DNA of 64,000 nucleotides, from positions 114,463 to 178,462 of the forward strand of contig VEFU01000003.1 of the NCBI GenBank assembly GCA_007679095.1, read 5' to 3'. A program made the translations under genes and the position numbers. Shown here one piece after another: positions 1 through 9,302 of the stretch; the stretch's first letter is position 1; every line of letters begins with the position of its first letter. The stretch comes from Paenibacillus bovis. GTDB taxonomy: Bacteria; Bacillota; Bacilli; Bacillales; Bacillaceae_C. The notes below the pieces were generated by a model. It saw only the letters and a program-made list of their open reading frames with translations. It did not search any database and had not been told where the DNA came from.

Positions 1-104
1 ACACTTACTGAAAACTTCTCAGATAATTCTTCATCGGTAATAAAAGGGTTATCATCAATTGTCTGTCGGAGCAGTTTTTGCCGCTCCTTTTTCGAAGGTC
101 TCAT
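1..104 (-). CDS. fapR: FapR, fatty-acid and phospholipid repressor, N-terminal fragment (cut by window edge)
   Basis: Only the first 34 or so codons lie in the window. The start ATG is at 102-104 and the frame runs open to position 1. The visible N-terminus begins [12 protein letters not shown] and continues through [14 protein letters not shown], which resembles the helix-turn-helix start of Bacillus FapR, the malonyl-CoA-responsive repressor of fatty acid and phospholipid synthesis genes. Gene order supports this, because fapR lies directly downstream of recG in B. subtilis and heads the plsX-fabD-fabG operon. Here a terminator separates it from recG, so it should have its own promoter. The ligand-binding domain is outside the window and cannot be assessed. 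Confidence 0.85.
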   Translation of the reverse strand, partial: MRPSKKERQKLLRQTIDDNPFITDEELSEKFSVS

Positions 105-127
105 TTATTATCAACACCATTTCAAGA

Positions 128-146
128 TATTATGACTAGGTATTAA
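128..146 (-). promoter_or_regulatory. Possible FapR operator upstream of fapR
   Basis: On the minus strand the 19 bases TTAATACCTAGTCATAATA form an imperfect dyad centred on CTAG, 24 bp before the fapR start. FapR is known to repress its own gene in B. subtilis through an A/T-rich dyad of the TTAGTACCT type. The match is partial, and assignment rests mainly on position. Confidence 0.3.
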
Positions 147-155
147 CAGTAGTAT

Positions 156-200
156 ATAAAAAAATAGAGGGATGCGCAACCAAAAGCATTTCCCTCTATT
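156..200 (-). terminator. Rho-independent terminator of recG
   Basis: Ten-base arms (163-172 and 191-200, AATAGAGGGA and its complement) enclose an 18-nt loop. On the minus strand the hairpin is followed by a T run (156-162). It overlaps the recG stop codon, so recG transcription should end before fapR. Confidence 0.85.
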
Positions 201-2271
201 AATCTAATTTTTCCCCAGATAGAACTCCAGATTGCTGTAAATACTGACGTATATAAGTAAACTCATCACTTTCCCAAAACTCTTCATTAGAAATTAAGGA
301 TGCAGCATCATTACGAGCAGTTTCTAAAGCTCGATAATCATGTACCATATCAGCTACTTTAAACTCTGGAAGACCGCTTTGTTTTCGTCCAAAGAAATCA
401 CCCGGGCCACGAAGTTCTAAGTCACGTTCACTTAATACGAAACCATCATTCGTTTCCGTCATGATCCGCATACGTTCTTTCCCTACTTCTGTCTTCGGAT
501 CGGCTAGTAAAATACAATAGGATTGTTCACTTCCTCTTCCAACCCTACCCCGTAGTTGGTGCAATTGAGATAAACCAAAGCGTTCTGCATCATAAATTAC
601 CATTACTGTTGCATTCGGTACATTTACTCCAACCTCAACAACCGTAGTCGATACTAATACTTGTATCTTATTTTCACTGAACGCTCTCATAACCTCATCT
701 TTTTCTGTTGCGTGTAATTTCCCATGCATAAGCCCAACAGAATACGTTCCTGCATAATAATTTGAAAGAAGGTCATGTACATCAATCGCATTCTGAACAT
801 CTAATTTATCTGATTCCTCTATAAGCGGACATATCACATATGCTTGTCGCCCTTTTTTAAGTTCCTTATTTATGAAATCGAGAATACGATCAAGCATTTC
901 ATGTTTCACCCAATGTGTCTCAATTGCTTTTCTTCCAGCAGGCATTTCATTAATGATGGATACATCCATTTCACCAAATACAGTTATCGCTAAAGTCCTA
1001 GGAATTGGTGTAGCCGTCATAAATAAGACATCTGGAGCTTCGCCCTTTTCACGCAAGATTCTTCGTTGCTCAACTCCAAATCTATGTTGTTCATCTGTTA
1101 TTACTAAGCCTAATTTCAAAAAGTTAACATCGTCTTGAATAAGAGCATGCGTTCCAATAATGATATCTATATCACCTGTCTCGAGTCGCTCGAGGATTTC
1201 TTTTCGTCTTTTTCCTTTGACCGATCCTGTTAGTAATGCAATTTCTACATCTGTACCAGCGAGGAGCTTACTTAAGGATTCTGCATGCTGTTCTGCAAGT
1301 ATCTCTGTTGGGACCATTAACGCACCTTGATATCCTGCCGTTATACTAGCATATAAAGCGATAGTAGCAACAGCGGTTTTTCCCGATCCTACATCACCTT
1401 GTAACAATCTATTCATCTTGTAAGGTGATTTTAAATCCGCACAAATTTCATTTACTACTTTCTTCTGTGCATTTGTTAATTGAAAAGGTAACATAGAAAT
1501 AAACTGTTTAACTTTTTGTAAATCATAATGTTGACCTATTCCCATGGATTGTTCACGTTGTACTTTTCGTAATACTTGCATTTTCAGTTGAAAATATAGA
1601 AATTCTTCATAAATAATCGTCCTTCTTGCTTGCTTCACTTCTTCAGCTGAATGAGGGAAATGCATAATACGAAGGGCATCTTTCTTACTAAGTAATTTAT
1701 ATTGTTCACGGATCTTTGTTGGTATCGATTCTGTTATATAATTCCCATATTCGTTAAAAGCAGAAGTAATATATCTTCTTAACGCTTTAACAGTTATCGA
1801 TCCTTTTACAGAGTATACAGGTTCGAAATCTGAACCTACAGAAGAGCCAATTTTAATATCTTGCCCAGTTATTGTCTGTCGATGTTTATCCCACTTACCA
1901 GTAACAGTTATCGTATCTTGTGGCGAAAGCTTATTTTTTAAATAAGCTCGGTTAAAAAAAGTAACCTTTATTAAATGATTATCTACAAACATGTGAATCG
2001 TCAATCGATTCTTTTTTCTACCATAATACATAACAGCTGGTTCACTATGTACTGTTCCTTCAACCGTAATTTTTTCATTATGTGCTACCTCTGTGATATC
2101 ACGTAATCGAACATCTTCGTACCGAAAAGGCAAATGGTGCAGGAGGTCATTCACGGTATGAATCCCCATTGCAGCTAATTGGTCAGCAGTCTCTTCACCA
2201 ATTCCTTTTATAACAGAAGTAGGGTGATCAAGTGATTGATTCACAGTAATTCCACTAACTTCTTCACTCAC
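199..2271 (-). CDS. recG: ATP-dependent DNA helicase RecG
   Basis: RecG is a superfamily 2 helicase that remodels stalled replication forks and branch-migrates Holliday junctions. With the longer numbering (693 aa) a helix-hairpin-helix/OB-fold wedge region occupies roughly residues 20-230. Walker A GDVGSGKT lies at about 295-302, the DEQH box at 396-399, TATPIPRT at about 421, and the second RecA-like domain carries STTVVEVGVNVPNA and QLRGRVGRG. Length and sequence match B. subtilis RecG (682 aa) throughout. An upstream GTG at 2280 is possible, but AGAGGTG sits directly on it; the in-frame GTG at 2271 has that Shine-Dalgarno 6 nt away, so I chose 2271 (690 aa). It follows fakA with a small hairpin in between and ends in its own terminator. 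Confidence 0.95.
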   Translation of the reverse strand: MSEEVSGITVNQSLDHPTSVIKGIGEETADQLAAMGIHTVNDLLHHLPFRYEDVRLRDITEVAHNEKITVEGTVHSEPAVMYYGRKKNRLTIHMFVDNHLIKVTFFNRAYLKNKLSPQDTITVTGKWDKHRQTITGQDIKIGSSVGSDFEPVYSVKGSITVKALRRYITSAFNEYGNYITESIPTKIREQYKLLSKKDALRIMHFPHSAEEVKQARRTIIYEEFLYFQLKMQVLRKVQREQSMGIGQHYDLQKVKQFISMLPFQLTNAQKKVVNEICADLKSPYKMNRLLQGDVGSGKTAVATIALYASITAGYQGALMVPTEILAEQHAESLSKLLAGTDVEIALLTGSVKGKRRKEILERLETGDIDIIIGTHALIQDDVNFLKLGLVITDEQHRFGVEQRRILREKGEAPDVLFMTATPIPRTLAITVFGEMDVSIINEMPAGRKAIETHWVKHEMLDRILDFINKELKKGRQAYVICPLIEESDKLDVQNAIDVHDLLSNYYAGTYSVGLMHGKLHATEKDEVMRAFSENKIQVLVSTTVVEVGVNVPNATVMVIYDAERFGLSQLHQLRGRVGRGSEQSYCILLADPKTEVGKERMRIMTETNDGFVLSERDLELRGPGDFFGRKQSGLPEFKVADMVHDYRALETARNDAASLISNEEFWESDEFTYIRQYLQQSGVLSGEKLD

Positions 2272-2300
2272 CAAATTCACCTCTATCCTTTCATAACCAG

Positions 2301-2327
2301 AAATAGAAGGGGGTTACCCTTCTATTT
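2301..2327. terminator. Perfect 11-bp hairpin between fakA and recG
   Basis: AAATAGAAGGG and its exact complement are separated by a 5-nt loop, 9 bp after the fakA stop. On the minus strand no strong T run follows, so it may be a partial terminator or an mRNA-processing or stability hairpin rather than a full stop. Confidence 0.5.
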
Positions 2328-2335
2328 GTGTGTGG

Positions 2336-3994
2336 TTATTCTACAGATATAATGAAGTTGTATAATGGTTGTTTTCCATTATGAATTTCCACTTCAACAT
2401 CCTCAAAATTATCACTTATATACTGTTCTACTTTATCAACTATTTCAGGAGCAGTATCTTCGCCATGGATAACCGTTATGATTTCAGAATCACTGTCAAT
2501 CATCTTATTTAGAAGATTACATGTTGCTTGGAATAAGTCTTTATTTGTTTCAACGATTTTCCCGTCTTGTATTCCCATATAATCATCTTTTGTAATGGCA
2601 ATCCCATCGATACTGGTATCTCTTACTGCATAAGTTACTTGTCCTGTTTTCACTTGAGATAATGCTTCTGACATCCCTTGCCCATTCTGTTCAATAGAAG
2701 CAGATGGATTGAATGCTAAAATAGCAGAAAGACCTTGTGGAACAGATGTAGAAGGTACAACTACAACATTCTCTGTGGCAATTTCAGCAGCTTGTTCTGC
2801 AGCCATAATAATATTCTTATTATTTGGTAACAAAATGATGTTGCTTGCATTGGCACTTTCGATTGCTTTCATGATATCTTCAGTGCTAGGATTCATCGTT
2901 TGGCCACCTTCAATTACGCTAGTGGCACCTACACTTTTAAATAAATCTGCAATCCCTTCACCCATTGAAACAGCAATAATTCCATATTCCTGCTTTTCCT
3001 GTGGAGAAGAATGTTTATGAGAATCTCCATCTATAATGGAGCTATGTTGTTCACGCATATTTTCAATTTTCATATTAATTAAGCTACCGTATTGTTGACC
3101 ATATGATAAAACGTCACCAGGATGCTCCGTATGAATGTGTACTTTCACAACACTTTCATCGGCAATTACTAATAAAGAATCTCCATGTTCACTAAGGTCA
3201 TTTCTAAAGTTTTCTTCCGTAAATGACTTTTTATCGTTATCGAATTTCACCATAAATTCAGTACAATAGCCAAATTCAATGTCTTCTGTGTTCATAAAAC
3301 TTTGTACAGATTGATGATGTTGTGCATTGACAAGCTCATCTATTGAAGGAGCTATCTCTGTAACATCTGGTAACTCTTCGCCAGTTAACTCAGCTAAAAA
3401 GCCTTCATAAACACATACAAGTCCTTGTCCACCACTATCAACTACCCCAACTTCTTTTAAAACAGGTAATAAATCAGGAGTACGTTTTAAGGATGCTTTC
3501 GCTTCTTTTAGAGTCTCTGACATAATCTTAATGATATCAGATTCCGTTTTTGCTATCTCTACAGCCCTATTTGCTGCATCTTTCGCAACTGTTAAAATCG
3601 TACCTTCAACAGGTTTCATTACTGCTTTATATGCAGTTAATACACCTGCTTCTAATGCATGAGCAAATTCACTTCCTGAAAGTGATGGTTTCGCCTCAAT
3701 ATCTTTTGCAAAGCCACGAAATAATTGTGATAAAATAACACCAGAATTACCACGTGCCCCCATTAATAAACCTTTAGATAAGGCTGCTGCCACTTTTCCA
3801 ATATGTTGTTGCTTATTTGCTTGCACTTCTTTTGAACCAGAAGTCATCGATAAATTCATATTTGTTCCTGTATCTCCGTCAGGCACCGGGAATACATTCA
3901 AGGCATCTACCATTTGCGCATTAGCAGACAAATTGTTAGCACCTTTCACGATCATCTCGGCGAACCTATTTCCATCTAATGATGTTATAGACAC
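2336..3994 (-). CDS. fakA: Fatty acid kinase ATP-binding subunit FakA (YloV, DAK/DegV-fold)
   Basis: FakA phosphorylates fatty acids bound to FakB proteins, feeding acyl-phosphate into phospholipid synthesis. The N-terminal DhaL-like kinase domain shows the metal/ATP-binding DGDTGTNM at about 39-46 and GARGNSGVILSQ at about 80-95. A middle region holds the VHIHTEHPGD histidine motif, and the C-terminal third is the DegV-like fold. The start is GTG at 3992-3994, preceded by GGAGGAGG. A longer frame to 4042 reads back into yloU and lacks a better ribosome binding site. At 552 aa it matches the B. subtilis protein. It follows yloU after 16 bp, so the two are surely cotranscribed, and the pair sits beside recG and fapR, which fits a lipid-metabolism neighbourhood. 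Confidence 0.93.
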   Translation of the reverse strand: MSITSLDGNRFAEMIVKGANNLSANAQMVDALNVFPVPDGDTGTNMNLSMTSGSKEVQANKQQHIGKVAAALSKGLLMGARGNSGVILSQLFRGFAKDIEAKPSLSGSEFAHALEAGVLTAYKAVMKPVEGTILTVAKDAANRAVEIAKTESDIIKIMSETLKEAKASLKRTPDLLPVLKEVGVVDSGGQGLVCVYEGFLAELTGEELPDVTEIAPSIDELVNAQHHQSVQSFMNTEDIEFGYCTEFMVKFDNDKKSFTEENFRNDLSEHGDSLLVIADESVVKVHIHTEHPGDVLSYGQQYGSLINMKIENMREQHSSIIDGDSHKHSSPQEKQEYGIIAVSMGEGIADLFKSVGATSVIEGGQTMNPSTEDIMKAIESANASNIILLPNNKNIIMAAEQAAEIATENVVVVPSTSVPQGLSAILAFNPSASIEQNGQGMSEALSQVKTGQVTYAVRDTSIDGIAITKDDYMGIQDGKIVETNKDLFQATCNLLNKMIDSDSEIITVIHGEDTAPEIVDKVEQYISDNFEDVEVEIHNGKQPLYNFIISVE

Positions 3995-4010
3995 GTTAAT
4001 TCCTCCTCCA

Positions 4011-4373
4011 TTACGGATTCGTAACCCGAACCCCTTGAACATAAATATTTACAGTATCAGCTGAAATACCTATCGTTTGTTCAAGTGTATATTTTACTTT
4101 TGATTGCACATTATGAGCAACCTCTGAAATCTTTGTTCCATAGCTAACAATAATATACATGTCTATGTGTAACGCCTGTTCTTCCTGACGGATGATAATA
4201 CCACGAGTGAAATTTTCCTTACGTAAGATTTCTGTTAAACCGTCTTTAATTTGCTTTTTAGAAGCCATGCCAACAATACCATAGCAATCGATTGCAGCTC
4301 CACCAGCAATTGTTGCTATAACATCATTAGATATATCAATATGACCGAACTTCGTTTTCATTTCAATGGACAT
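4011..4373 (-). CDS. yloU: Asp23/Gls24-family protein YloU
   Basis: A 120-aa cytoplasmic protein of the Asp23 (DUF322) family. Typical features are the early GHIDISNDVIATIAGGAA segment, the CYGIVGMASK stretch and the VSYGTKISEVAHNVQSKVK helix. Family members in Firmicutes are membrane-associated or envelope-stress-linked proteins; no enzymatic role is established. The ATG at 4371-4373 has a clear AAGGAGGAATT ribosome binding site. It is the first gene of yloU-fakA, and the 285-bp gap upstream is shared with the divergent rpmB. The close link to fakA is conserved in many Firmicutes and suggests a lipid- or envelope-related job, which is inference. Confidence 0.88.
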   Translation of the reverse strand: MSIEMKTKFGHIDISNDVIATIAGGAAIDCYGIVGMASKKQIKDGLTEILRKENFTRGIIIRQEEQALHIDMYIIVSYGTKISEVAHNVQSKVKYTLEQTIGISADTVNIYVQGVRVTNP

Positions 4374-4539
4374 GTATAATTCCTCCTTATTAGTCGAAAT
4401 ATCCTATGAAAAGTGTGAATTATATATTATCGCCTCACTACATAGATAAAGTTATTTTACTATAACGGAACAGTTTTTAAAAGTTTCTCCTGTATGATTA
4501 TTTCTAGTTTGCTGATGATTGTCAAGCCTAAAACTGCGA

Positions 4540-4567
4540 TTGATATTATATTGCATTCTAATAATAT
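4540..4567 (+). promoter_or_regulatory. Candidate sigma-A promoter of rpmB
   Basis: TTGATA (4540-4545) and TAATAT (4562-4567) are separated by 16 bp, about 90 bp before rpmB. The region is very A/T rich, so chance matches are likely; position in the divergent yloU/rpmB gap is the main support. Confidence 0.35.
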
Positions 4568-4658
4568 GTGTGATAAATTATTAAAGTATGTTTAATGACA
4601 GATTTTGAAGTGATGAACAATAATCTAGGTCTAACTTCATCTATGGGAGGGATTATTA

Positions 4659-4847
4659 ATGCCAAAGCAATGTGTTATCACTGGGCGTAAGGCTTCAGCA
4701 GGAAATAGAAGATCACATGCTATGAATGCGAACAAACGTACATGGGGTGCGAATCTTCAAAAAGTACGTATTCTTGTTGACGGTAAACCGAAACGTGTTT
4801 GGGTATCTGCAAGAGCCCTTAAATCAGGTAAAGTCGAAAGAGTATAA
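4659..4847 (+). CDS. rpmB: 50S ribosomal protein L28 (bL28)
   Basis: A 62-aa basic protein with the L28 signature: [10 protein letters not shown], then [19 protein letters not shown] and [14 protein letters not shown]. It is nearly identical in layout to B. subtilis RpmB. Only one Cys is present, so this is the zinc-free form of bL28. The start ATG is preceded by ATGGGAGGG. The gene lies on the plus strand, divergent from yloU and convergent with spoVM, and ends at a strong hairpin terminator that can serve both. Confidence 0.97.
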   Translation: MPKQCVITGRKASAGNRRSHAMNANKRTWGANLQKVRILVDGKPKRVWVSARALKSGKVERV

Positions 4848-4900
4848 AATAACTAGAAGTACGTTCCACTTACGGAAGTACTTCCATCTTCAAAAACAGA

Positions 4901-4935
4901 AGAAAGGCACCTTTTTGGTGCCTTTCTTCTTATTT
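4901..4935. terminator. Terminator between convergent rpmB and spoVM
   Basis: AGAAAGGCACC (4901-4911) pairs perfectly with 4917-4927 around a T5 loop. The sequence after it reads TCTTATTTTT on the plus strand, giving a good rpmB terminator. The 5' flank is also A-rich, so it may also end spoVM transcription. Confidence 0.9.
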
Positions 4936-4936
4936 T

Positions 4937-5017
4937 TCAACCTTTTTTAAATGTCCCCAACATCGCTCTAACTATTCCTCCCAAAAATCGAGGAAGTTTA
5001 ATTGTATAAAATCTCAT
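4937..5017 (-). CDS. spoVM: Stage V sporulation protein M, amphipathic curvature-sensing peptide
   Basis: A 26-codon reading frame encodes MRFYTIKLPRFLGG followed by IVRAMLGTFKKG, almost the same as the 26-aa B. subtilis SpoVM. SpoVM is an amphipathic helix that sits on the convex forespore membrane, anchors the SpoIVA coat basement layer and inhibits FtsH. The conserved Pro in KLPRF and the basic face are retained. The ATG at 5015-5017 has a strong GACTAGGAGGG ribosome binding site. Its position between thiN and rpmB is the same as in B. subtilis. It is too short for ordinary gene callers. A sigma-E promoter is expected in the 104-bp gap upstream, but I could not place a convincing one. Confidence 0.95.
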   Translation of the reverse strand: MRFYTIKLPRFLGGIVRAMLGTFKKG

Positions 5018-5121
5018 TAAAAATTCCCTCCTAGTCTAAAAAATACCGGCTTACACCCACTGATAATATATTCGTAGTAATCGGATAAGTACGCACCCTT
5101 AGATAAAAATGGGCCTATATG

Positions 5122-5787
5122 TTAATCTGTACTTCTTACCATCATTAATATGCCTTTTTCAAAGGAAAAAGTACCAGATTGTTGGATTAATTCATTACTA
5201 ATACATAATGATGAACCAAATTCAACTGTCTTATCTGTGAGTGGATATTTAAAACCCTTTAATGTTAAGCCAATTATTTCAGAACTAAGCGGAATAAAAG
5301 ACACATATTTCTTTTTCTCATCTTTAAAAATTTCATGCGTTTCAGGGAAATACACCGATAATGTATTTTGCTGATCCATTATATTTATTGGTATATGGGG
5401 ATGCTGTTTTTGAAATTTCGATAACATAAATGCATTTGCCATAAAATGATCGAGTCTACCACCTGTTGCACCCCAAATAATTATTTTTTCCGGATCATGT
5501 TCCAATGCACAAAAGAGGGCCAACTCTAAATCTGTTTCATCCTTTTCCGGGTTGGCCTGTTTTATGTTAGGAACTTTTTCTTTAATCTCTTCCCATTCAC
5601 GTTCATTTATTGAATCAAAATCACCTACAGCATATGTAGGTATTATCCCTTTCTCCAATAAATAATACACTCCACGGTCAACACCCATCCAAATAGTATT
5701 ACTTACGTTTTTGTATGAGTCATATTCAGGAATGTATTGTTGTGGTCCACCAGCTACAATGTATATAGCTTTTATATTTTGACTCAT
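5122..5787 (-). CDS. thiN: Thiamine pyrophosphokinase
   Basis: ThiN transfers pyrophosphate from ATP to thiamine, making thiamine diphosphate. The 221-aa sequence shows the family motifs AVGDFDSI (about 54-61), KDETDLELAL (about 82-91) and GATGGRLDHFMAN (about 105-117), followed by the beta-rich C-terminal thiamine-binding domain. The ATG overlaps the rpe stop by one base (TAATG), so translation is coupled. This rsgA-rpe-thiN order is that of B. subtilis. No thiamine riboswitch is visible upstream, which fits a salvage enzyme that is expressed constitutively within a housekeeping operon. Confidence 0.93.
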   Translation of the reverse strand: MSQNIKAIYIVAGGPQQYIPEYDSYKNVSNTIWMGVDRGVYYLLEKGIIPTYAVGDFDSINEREWEEIKEKVPNIKQANPEKDETDLELALFCALEHDPEKIIIWGATGGRLDHFMANAFMLSKFQKQHPHIPINIMDQQNTLSVYFPETHEIFKDEKKKYVSFIPLSSEIIGLTLKGFKYPLTDKTVEFGSSLCISNELIQQSGTFSFEKGILMMVRSTD

Positions 5788-6440
5788 TATTGTAACTCAG
5801 AGCGGATTTCTTCGATTGCTGCTTTACGATCTTCCTTTCCAAAAATAGCCGATCCTGCAACAAAAACATTTGCTCCTGCCTCCATACAAATTTTCGCATT
5901 GCCTGCATGTATTCCACCATCAAGTTCGATATCAACATTTAAACCTTTACGTTCGATCATTGATCTTACTTCTTTGATTTTTGACAATACTCCAGGAATA
6001 AACGATTGACCACCAAATCCAGGGTTCACTGTCATTAGCAATACCATATCTACATCTTCAATAATATTCTCAAGTATTGATGCAGGTGTTGCTGGGTTTA
6101 AAACAACTCCAGGCTTCACACCAAGCTTCCTTATTTCTTGAATTGTTCGATGAAGGTGTGGGCATGCCTCTACATGAACAGTAATTATATCTGCACCTGC
6201 ATCAGCAAATGCTTGTAAATATTTATCAGGATTTTCAATCATTAAATGTACGTCTAAAGGTATATTAGTTACCTTCCTTACTGCTTCTACTACAAGTGGT
6301 CCCATAGTTATATTAGGAACAAAATGACCATCCATTACATCAATGTGAATATAATCCGCACCTGCAGATTCTACTGATCTTACTTCATCCCCTAATTTCG
6401 AGAAATCTGCTGCTAATATAGAAGGAGCGATTTTCATCAT
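5787..6440 (-). CDS. rpe: Ribulose-phosphate 3-epimerase
   Basis: This (beta/alpha)8-barrel enzyme interconverts ribulose 5-phosphate and xylulose 5-phosphate in the pentose phosphate pathway. The 217-aa chain begins [13 protein letters not shown]. Metal and catalytic motifs are all present: [11 protein letters not shown] (about 35-45), [19 protein letters not shown] and ELDGGIH, with the phosphate-binding GSAIFG near the end. Either of two adjacent ATG codons (6440 or 6437) could be used; AAAGGTGAG lies 8 nt before the first. It starts one base after the rsgA stop and overlaps thiN by one base, so all three are in one transcript. Confidence 0.96.
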   Translation of the reverse strand: MMKIAPSILAADFSKLGDEVRSVESAGADYIHIDVMDGHFVPNITMGPLVVEAVRKVTNIPLDVHLMIENPDKYLQAFADAGADIITVHVEACPHLHRTIQEIRKLGVKPGVVLNPATPASILENIIEDVDMVLLMTVNPGFGGQSFIPGVLSKIKEVRSMIERKGLNVDIELDGGIHAGNAKICMEAGANVFVAGSAIFGKEDRKAAIEEIRSELQ

Positions 6441-6441
6441 G

Positions 6442-7323
6442 TTAATATCTCACCTTTCTCTCCCGAATCTCCTGTAAAAATTGCAAATAGTTTTCATAAC
6501 GGAAAGAAGCAATCACTTCGGCCTCAACAGCATCCTTCACAGCACACTTAGGCTCATTTAGATGTAGACAGCCACGAAATTTGCAATCTCGCCCTTTTTC
6601 CTCTATTTCAAGGAAATATGAAGATAATTCTTCCGCCTCGATATCCGTAAATTCTAATGAACTAAACCCAGGGGTATCTGCTACTAACCCCGAATCGACT
6701 CTCACTAATTCGACATGACGAGTAGTATGTTTCCCACGACCAAGATGCGTAGAAATCTCATTTGTCTTCATTTGTAAATCCGGTTGTAGTACATTAAGCA
6801 ATGTGGATTTACCTACACCAGATTGGCCAGCAAATACACTCGTCTTATCAGCGAGGAAAGGACGAATATCCTCTATCCCTTCCTCCGTCTTCGCTGACAG
6901 TAAAAGTACTTCATAGCCAATAGACTGATACAAATGAATATATCGATTGATTTCCTCTCGCTCTTGACTATTAAGCAAGTCCGCTTTCGTAATACATATT
7001 ATTGGAGAAACCATTCTTGATTCCACAATAACTAAAAACCGATCTAATAAAGCAGGATTAAAAGCTGGTTCAGTAGCAGAGAAAACTAAAATAGCTTGAT
7101 CTATATTTACAATTGGCGGTCTAACAAGTTCATTTCTTCTAGTCTTCACTTCCATAATGTAACCTTCTTTTTCATTCTCCGCTTGGAAGATTACATAATC
7201 ACCTACTAAGGGAGTAATGTTGTTTTTTCGAAAAACTCCTCTCCCTCTACATTGAAAGATTTTACCGTCCGATAACACATAATAAAATCCACTAAGCGCC
7301 TTAATAATTTTCCCTTCTGCCAT
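6442..7323 (-). CDS. rsgA: Ribosome small-subunit-dependent GTPase RsgA (YloQ)
   Basis: RsgA binds nascent 30S subunits and hydrolyses GTP as a late assembly checkpoint. The GTPase is circularly permuted, as is diagnostic of the family: G4 TKAD (112-115) precedes G1 GQSGVGKST (166-174) and G3 DTPG (216-219). An N-terminal OB-fold occupies about 1-65, and a C-terminal zinc site is formed by C247, C252, H254 and C260. Length (293 aa) is normal. It follows prkC after 17 bp. In B. subtilis this GTPase is a substrate of the adjacent PrkC kinase, so the linkage is functionally sensible. Confidence 0.96.
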   Translation of the reverse strand: MAEGKIIKALSGFYYVLSDGKIFQCRGRGVFRKNNITPLVGDYVIFQAENEKEGYIMEVKTRRNELVRPPIVNIDQAILVFSATEPAFNPALLDRFLVIVESRMVSPIICITKADLLNSQEREEINRYIHLYQSIGYEVLLLSAKTEEGIEDIRPFLADKTSVFAGQSGVGKSTLLNVLQPDLQMKTNEISTHLGRGKHTTRHVELVRVDSGLVADTPGFSSLEFTDIEAEELSSYFLEIEEKGRDCKFRGCLHLNEPKCAVKDAVEAEVIASFRYENYLQFLQEIRERKVRY

Positions 7324-7340
7324 GTCACCGATCCTTTCAA

Positions 7341-9302
7341 TTATTCATTTGGATATTCTACTGTGCCAGTTTCATATTCTTCATCATCACGCATGATTTT
7401 ATAAGTAGCTGTTTTACCATGTTCAACGGTAAAAACAAGTTCTTTTTCAATCGTGCTAGTGATTTCAAATTCTTCTACAGGTACTTTCATATCGTTATTC
7501 AAATCCTGAATGAAAATAATTACTTTTTGTGGTTGTGCTTCTTCTCCCTCTTCATTCAGTGGTTCATATTCAATCGTTACATTTTTTGTAACTGTTTTCG
7601 GTGATAAATCTTTTCCTTTTGAAATGACAACCGTAACTTTATCTCCTTTTGATAATTCTGTATTCGGAGCAGGACTTTGCGAAATAACTTCACCTTCTGG
7701 AACAGTTTCATGGTACTCTTCCTGTGACATATCAATCGATAGTCCAGATAACTCTATATAACTTTCAAGTCCTTTCGCATTATAACCTGTTAAATCTCTT
7801 AAAATTACTTTTTCTTTCCCTAGACTTACAGTAAATGTAAGAACGGTATCCTCCGGTACTACTGCTTCATCTGGACCAGGAGATTGCTCCAATATGGTTC
7901 CTTCTACTTCATCGGAATGTTTTCCATTTTCTCGAATATTTTTAAAACCTTTATCGTCTAATAACTGAGCAATTTCGTCAAATTGACGACCTGTATAATC
8001 TTCTAATGTGAATTTTTCTTTACCTATACTTAAATAAATATCAACTTTACTTCCCTTTTTTACTTCTTTACCTGCCCTAGGGCTCGTCCTAATGATTTCA
8101 CCTTCAGGAACATCATCACTATTTGCTTCCACGACTTTTCCTACTTCTAAGCCAAGATCGACAAGATGAAGTACACCTTCATCATACTCTTCACCACTAA
8201 TGTCTGGTATTTCGACATTTTTCGCACTTTGAATCGCCGGAAGAATATTAGTAAAGAAAACTACTGCTAATATTAATAATGCTGTTACACCACCGACAAT
8301 CCATGGCCAAATCTTCTTTTTGCGTTTTTGAGGTTGTTCTTGAGCAACATTATTTTTCGGCTCACTTTTATGAGCAATTGTTTGTTCTTGTTCATTTTTT
8401 AAGTATTCCCCATTAATAACAGGAATGGCCTTTGTTGCATCATCATCTTCAGGAATTACAAACTTAGGCTCATGTAAACGATTAGCATCTAACGCTGTTT
8501 CTAAATCACTTTCCATTAACTCTGCACTTTCATAGCGAATAAATGGATCTTTTGCAGTAGCTTTTAATACAATATTTTCTACACTTTGTGGAATATCCGG
8601 ATTCCACCTGCTAGGAAAAGGTGTCTCCGATTGCAAATGCTTAAGGGCAATCGAAACTGCTGATTCACCAGAGAATGGTAGCCTACCAGTTAAGAGCTCG
8701 AACATGACGATACCTAAGGAATAAATATCTGATTTCTTCGTAGCTAACCCACCACGTGCTTGTTCTGGAGACAAATAATGTACGGATCCTAATACAGAAT
8801 TTGTTTGTGTAATCGATGTTGCACTAAGTGCCAAGGCAATTCCAAAATCAGTAATCATAACGTGACCGTTATGATCAATTAATATATTTTGCGGTTTTAT
8901 ATCACGATGAACAATTTGATTTTGATGAGCATGAGTAATGGCGGATGTTAATTGTTTCATTATATCGATTGTTTTTTCAAGAGGGATTGGATGAAATTGC
9001 TGTATGTATTGTTTTAATGTCATCCCATCGACATATTCCATTACAATATAATAGATGTCCTTTTCTTCCCCGATATCATATATACTAACAATGTTTTCAT
9101 GTGCCAAACTTGTTGCATTTTGTGCTTCTCGCTGAAAACGGCGAATAAACTCATCTTCATTCGCAAAATCCATTCTTAATATTTTGATAGCAACATCGCG
9201 ATCTAGAATTACATCTCGTGCTAAATAAACATTCGCCATTCCACCTCCGCCTATCATCCGGAGAACCTTGTAACGACCGCTTATTCTACTACCGATTATC
9301 AT
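7341..9302 (-). CDS. prkC: PASTA-domain Ser/Thr protein kinase PrkC
   Basis: A membrane Hanks-type kinase that senses muropeptides and cell-wall intermediates; in B. subtilis it triggers spore germination and phosphorylates translation and wall factors. The cytoplasmic kinase domain (about 10-270) has the glycine loop GGGGMANVY, K40, HRDIKPQN (132-139) and DFG (152-154), with a Thr/Ser-rich activation loop. A basic juxtamembrane stretch and one transmembrane helix (about 331-350) lead to three extracellular PASTA repeats (about 360-565) and a C-terminal beta-rich, Ig-like tail. The 653-aa length fits B. subtilis PrkC. The ATG overlaps the prpC stop by 4 bp, coupling kinase and phosphatase. 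Confidence 0.96.
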   Translation of the reverse strand: MIIGSRISGRYKVLRMIGGGGMANVYLARDVILDRDVAIKILRMDFANEDEFIRRFQREAQNATSLAHENIVSIYDIGEEKDIYYIVMEYVDGMTLKQYIQQFHPIPLEKTIDIMKQLTSAITHAHQNQIVHRDIKPQNILIDHNGHVMITDFGIALALSATSITQTNSVLGSVHYLSPEQARGGLATKKSDIYSLGIVMFELLTGRLPFSGESAVSIALKHLQSETPFPSRWNPDIPQSVENIVLKATAKDPFIRYESAELMESDLETALDANRLHEPKFVIPEDDDATKAIPVINGEYLKNEQEQTIAHKSEPKNNVAQEQPQKRKKKIWPWIVGGVTALLILAVVFFTNILPAIQSAKNVEIPDISGEEYDEGVLHLVDLGLEVGKVVEANSDDVPEGEIIRTSPRAGKEVKKGSKVDIYLSIGKEKFTLEDYTGRQFDEIAQLLDDKGFKNIRENGKHSDEVEGTILEQSPGPDEAVVPEDTVLTFTVSLGKEKVILRDLTGYNAKGLESYIELSGLSIDMSQEEYHETVPEGEVISQSPAPNTELSKGDKVTVVISKGKDLSPKTVTKNVTIEYEPLNEEGEEAQPQKVIIFIQDLNNDMKVPVEEFEITSTIEKELVFTVEHGKTATYKIMRDDEEYETGTVEYPNE

